A stretch of 6,605 nt of DNA from positions 33,999 through 40,603 of the forward strand of contig MEPT01000020.1 in assembly GCA_001769925.1 (NCBI GenBank), given 5' to 3'. The position numbers and the translations under genes are program-made. Within the stretch, counting starts at the first letter, position 1. Each line of letters starts with the position of its first letter. This stretch comes from Bdellovibrionales bacterium RBG_16_40_8 (GTDB lineage: Bacteria > Bdellovibrionota > Bdellovibrionia > Bdellovibrionales > UBA1609). The notes beneath the pieces were generated by a model that was not told the DNA's origin, ran no database searches, and saw only the letters and a program-made list of their open reading frames with translations. Below are positions 6,602-6,605 of the stretch, piece by piece.

Positions 6602-6605
6602 AAGA

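Overview
The window looks like a chromosomal stretch from a Gram-negative, piliated bacterium, possibly of deltaproteobacterial type (Bdellovibrionota or Myxococcota-like). That placement is inference. It rests on the order rng-rplU-rpmA, a PilT with the 'AVANLIREGKT' C-terminal motif, a lipobox-bearing lipoprotein metalloprotease and an AT-rich composition. No rRNA, tRNA, CRISPR array, insertion sequence or prophage gene is visible, and no gene-free stretch exceeds 300 bases.

Left part, 1-2731: the window opens inside the 3' end of a plus-strand gene of which only 36 codons remain. Its C-terminus alternates hydrophobic residues and ends in Phe, as outer-membrane beta-barrels often do. Only 25 bases separate it from a convergent, large minus-strand gene for an 864-residue secreted lipoprotein with a complete metzincin zinc site (HEXXHXXGXXH plus a Met-turn).

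Middle, 2840-4153: a minus-strand, GTG-started pilT encodes the type IV pilus retraction ATPase, with an extra Ser/Pro/Lys-rich tail of about 70 residues. It lies upstream of the metalloprotease gene on the same strand, 108 bases away. pilT and the following rng gene diverge from a 75-base spacer.

Right part, 4154-6601: rng (ribonuclease G/E family), rplU (ribosomal protein L21) and rpmA (ribosomal protein L27) run on the plus strand. This is a conserved RNA-processing/ribosome cluster in many bacteria. rplU carries an unusual lysine/alanine-rich, histone H1-like C-terminal tail. A consensus-like -35 element just after rng suggests that rplU-rpmA may also have its own promoter. The window ends four bases after the rpmA stop codon.

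Most of the window is ordinary core genome. I did not find a convincing new multi-gene system. The more unusual items are the L21 tail, the PilT tail, the large surface metzincin beside pilT, and the partial outer-membrane-like C-terminus.
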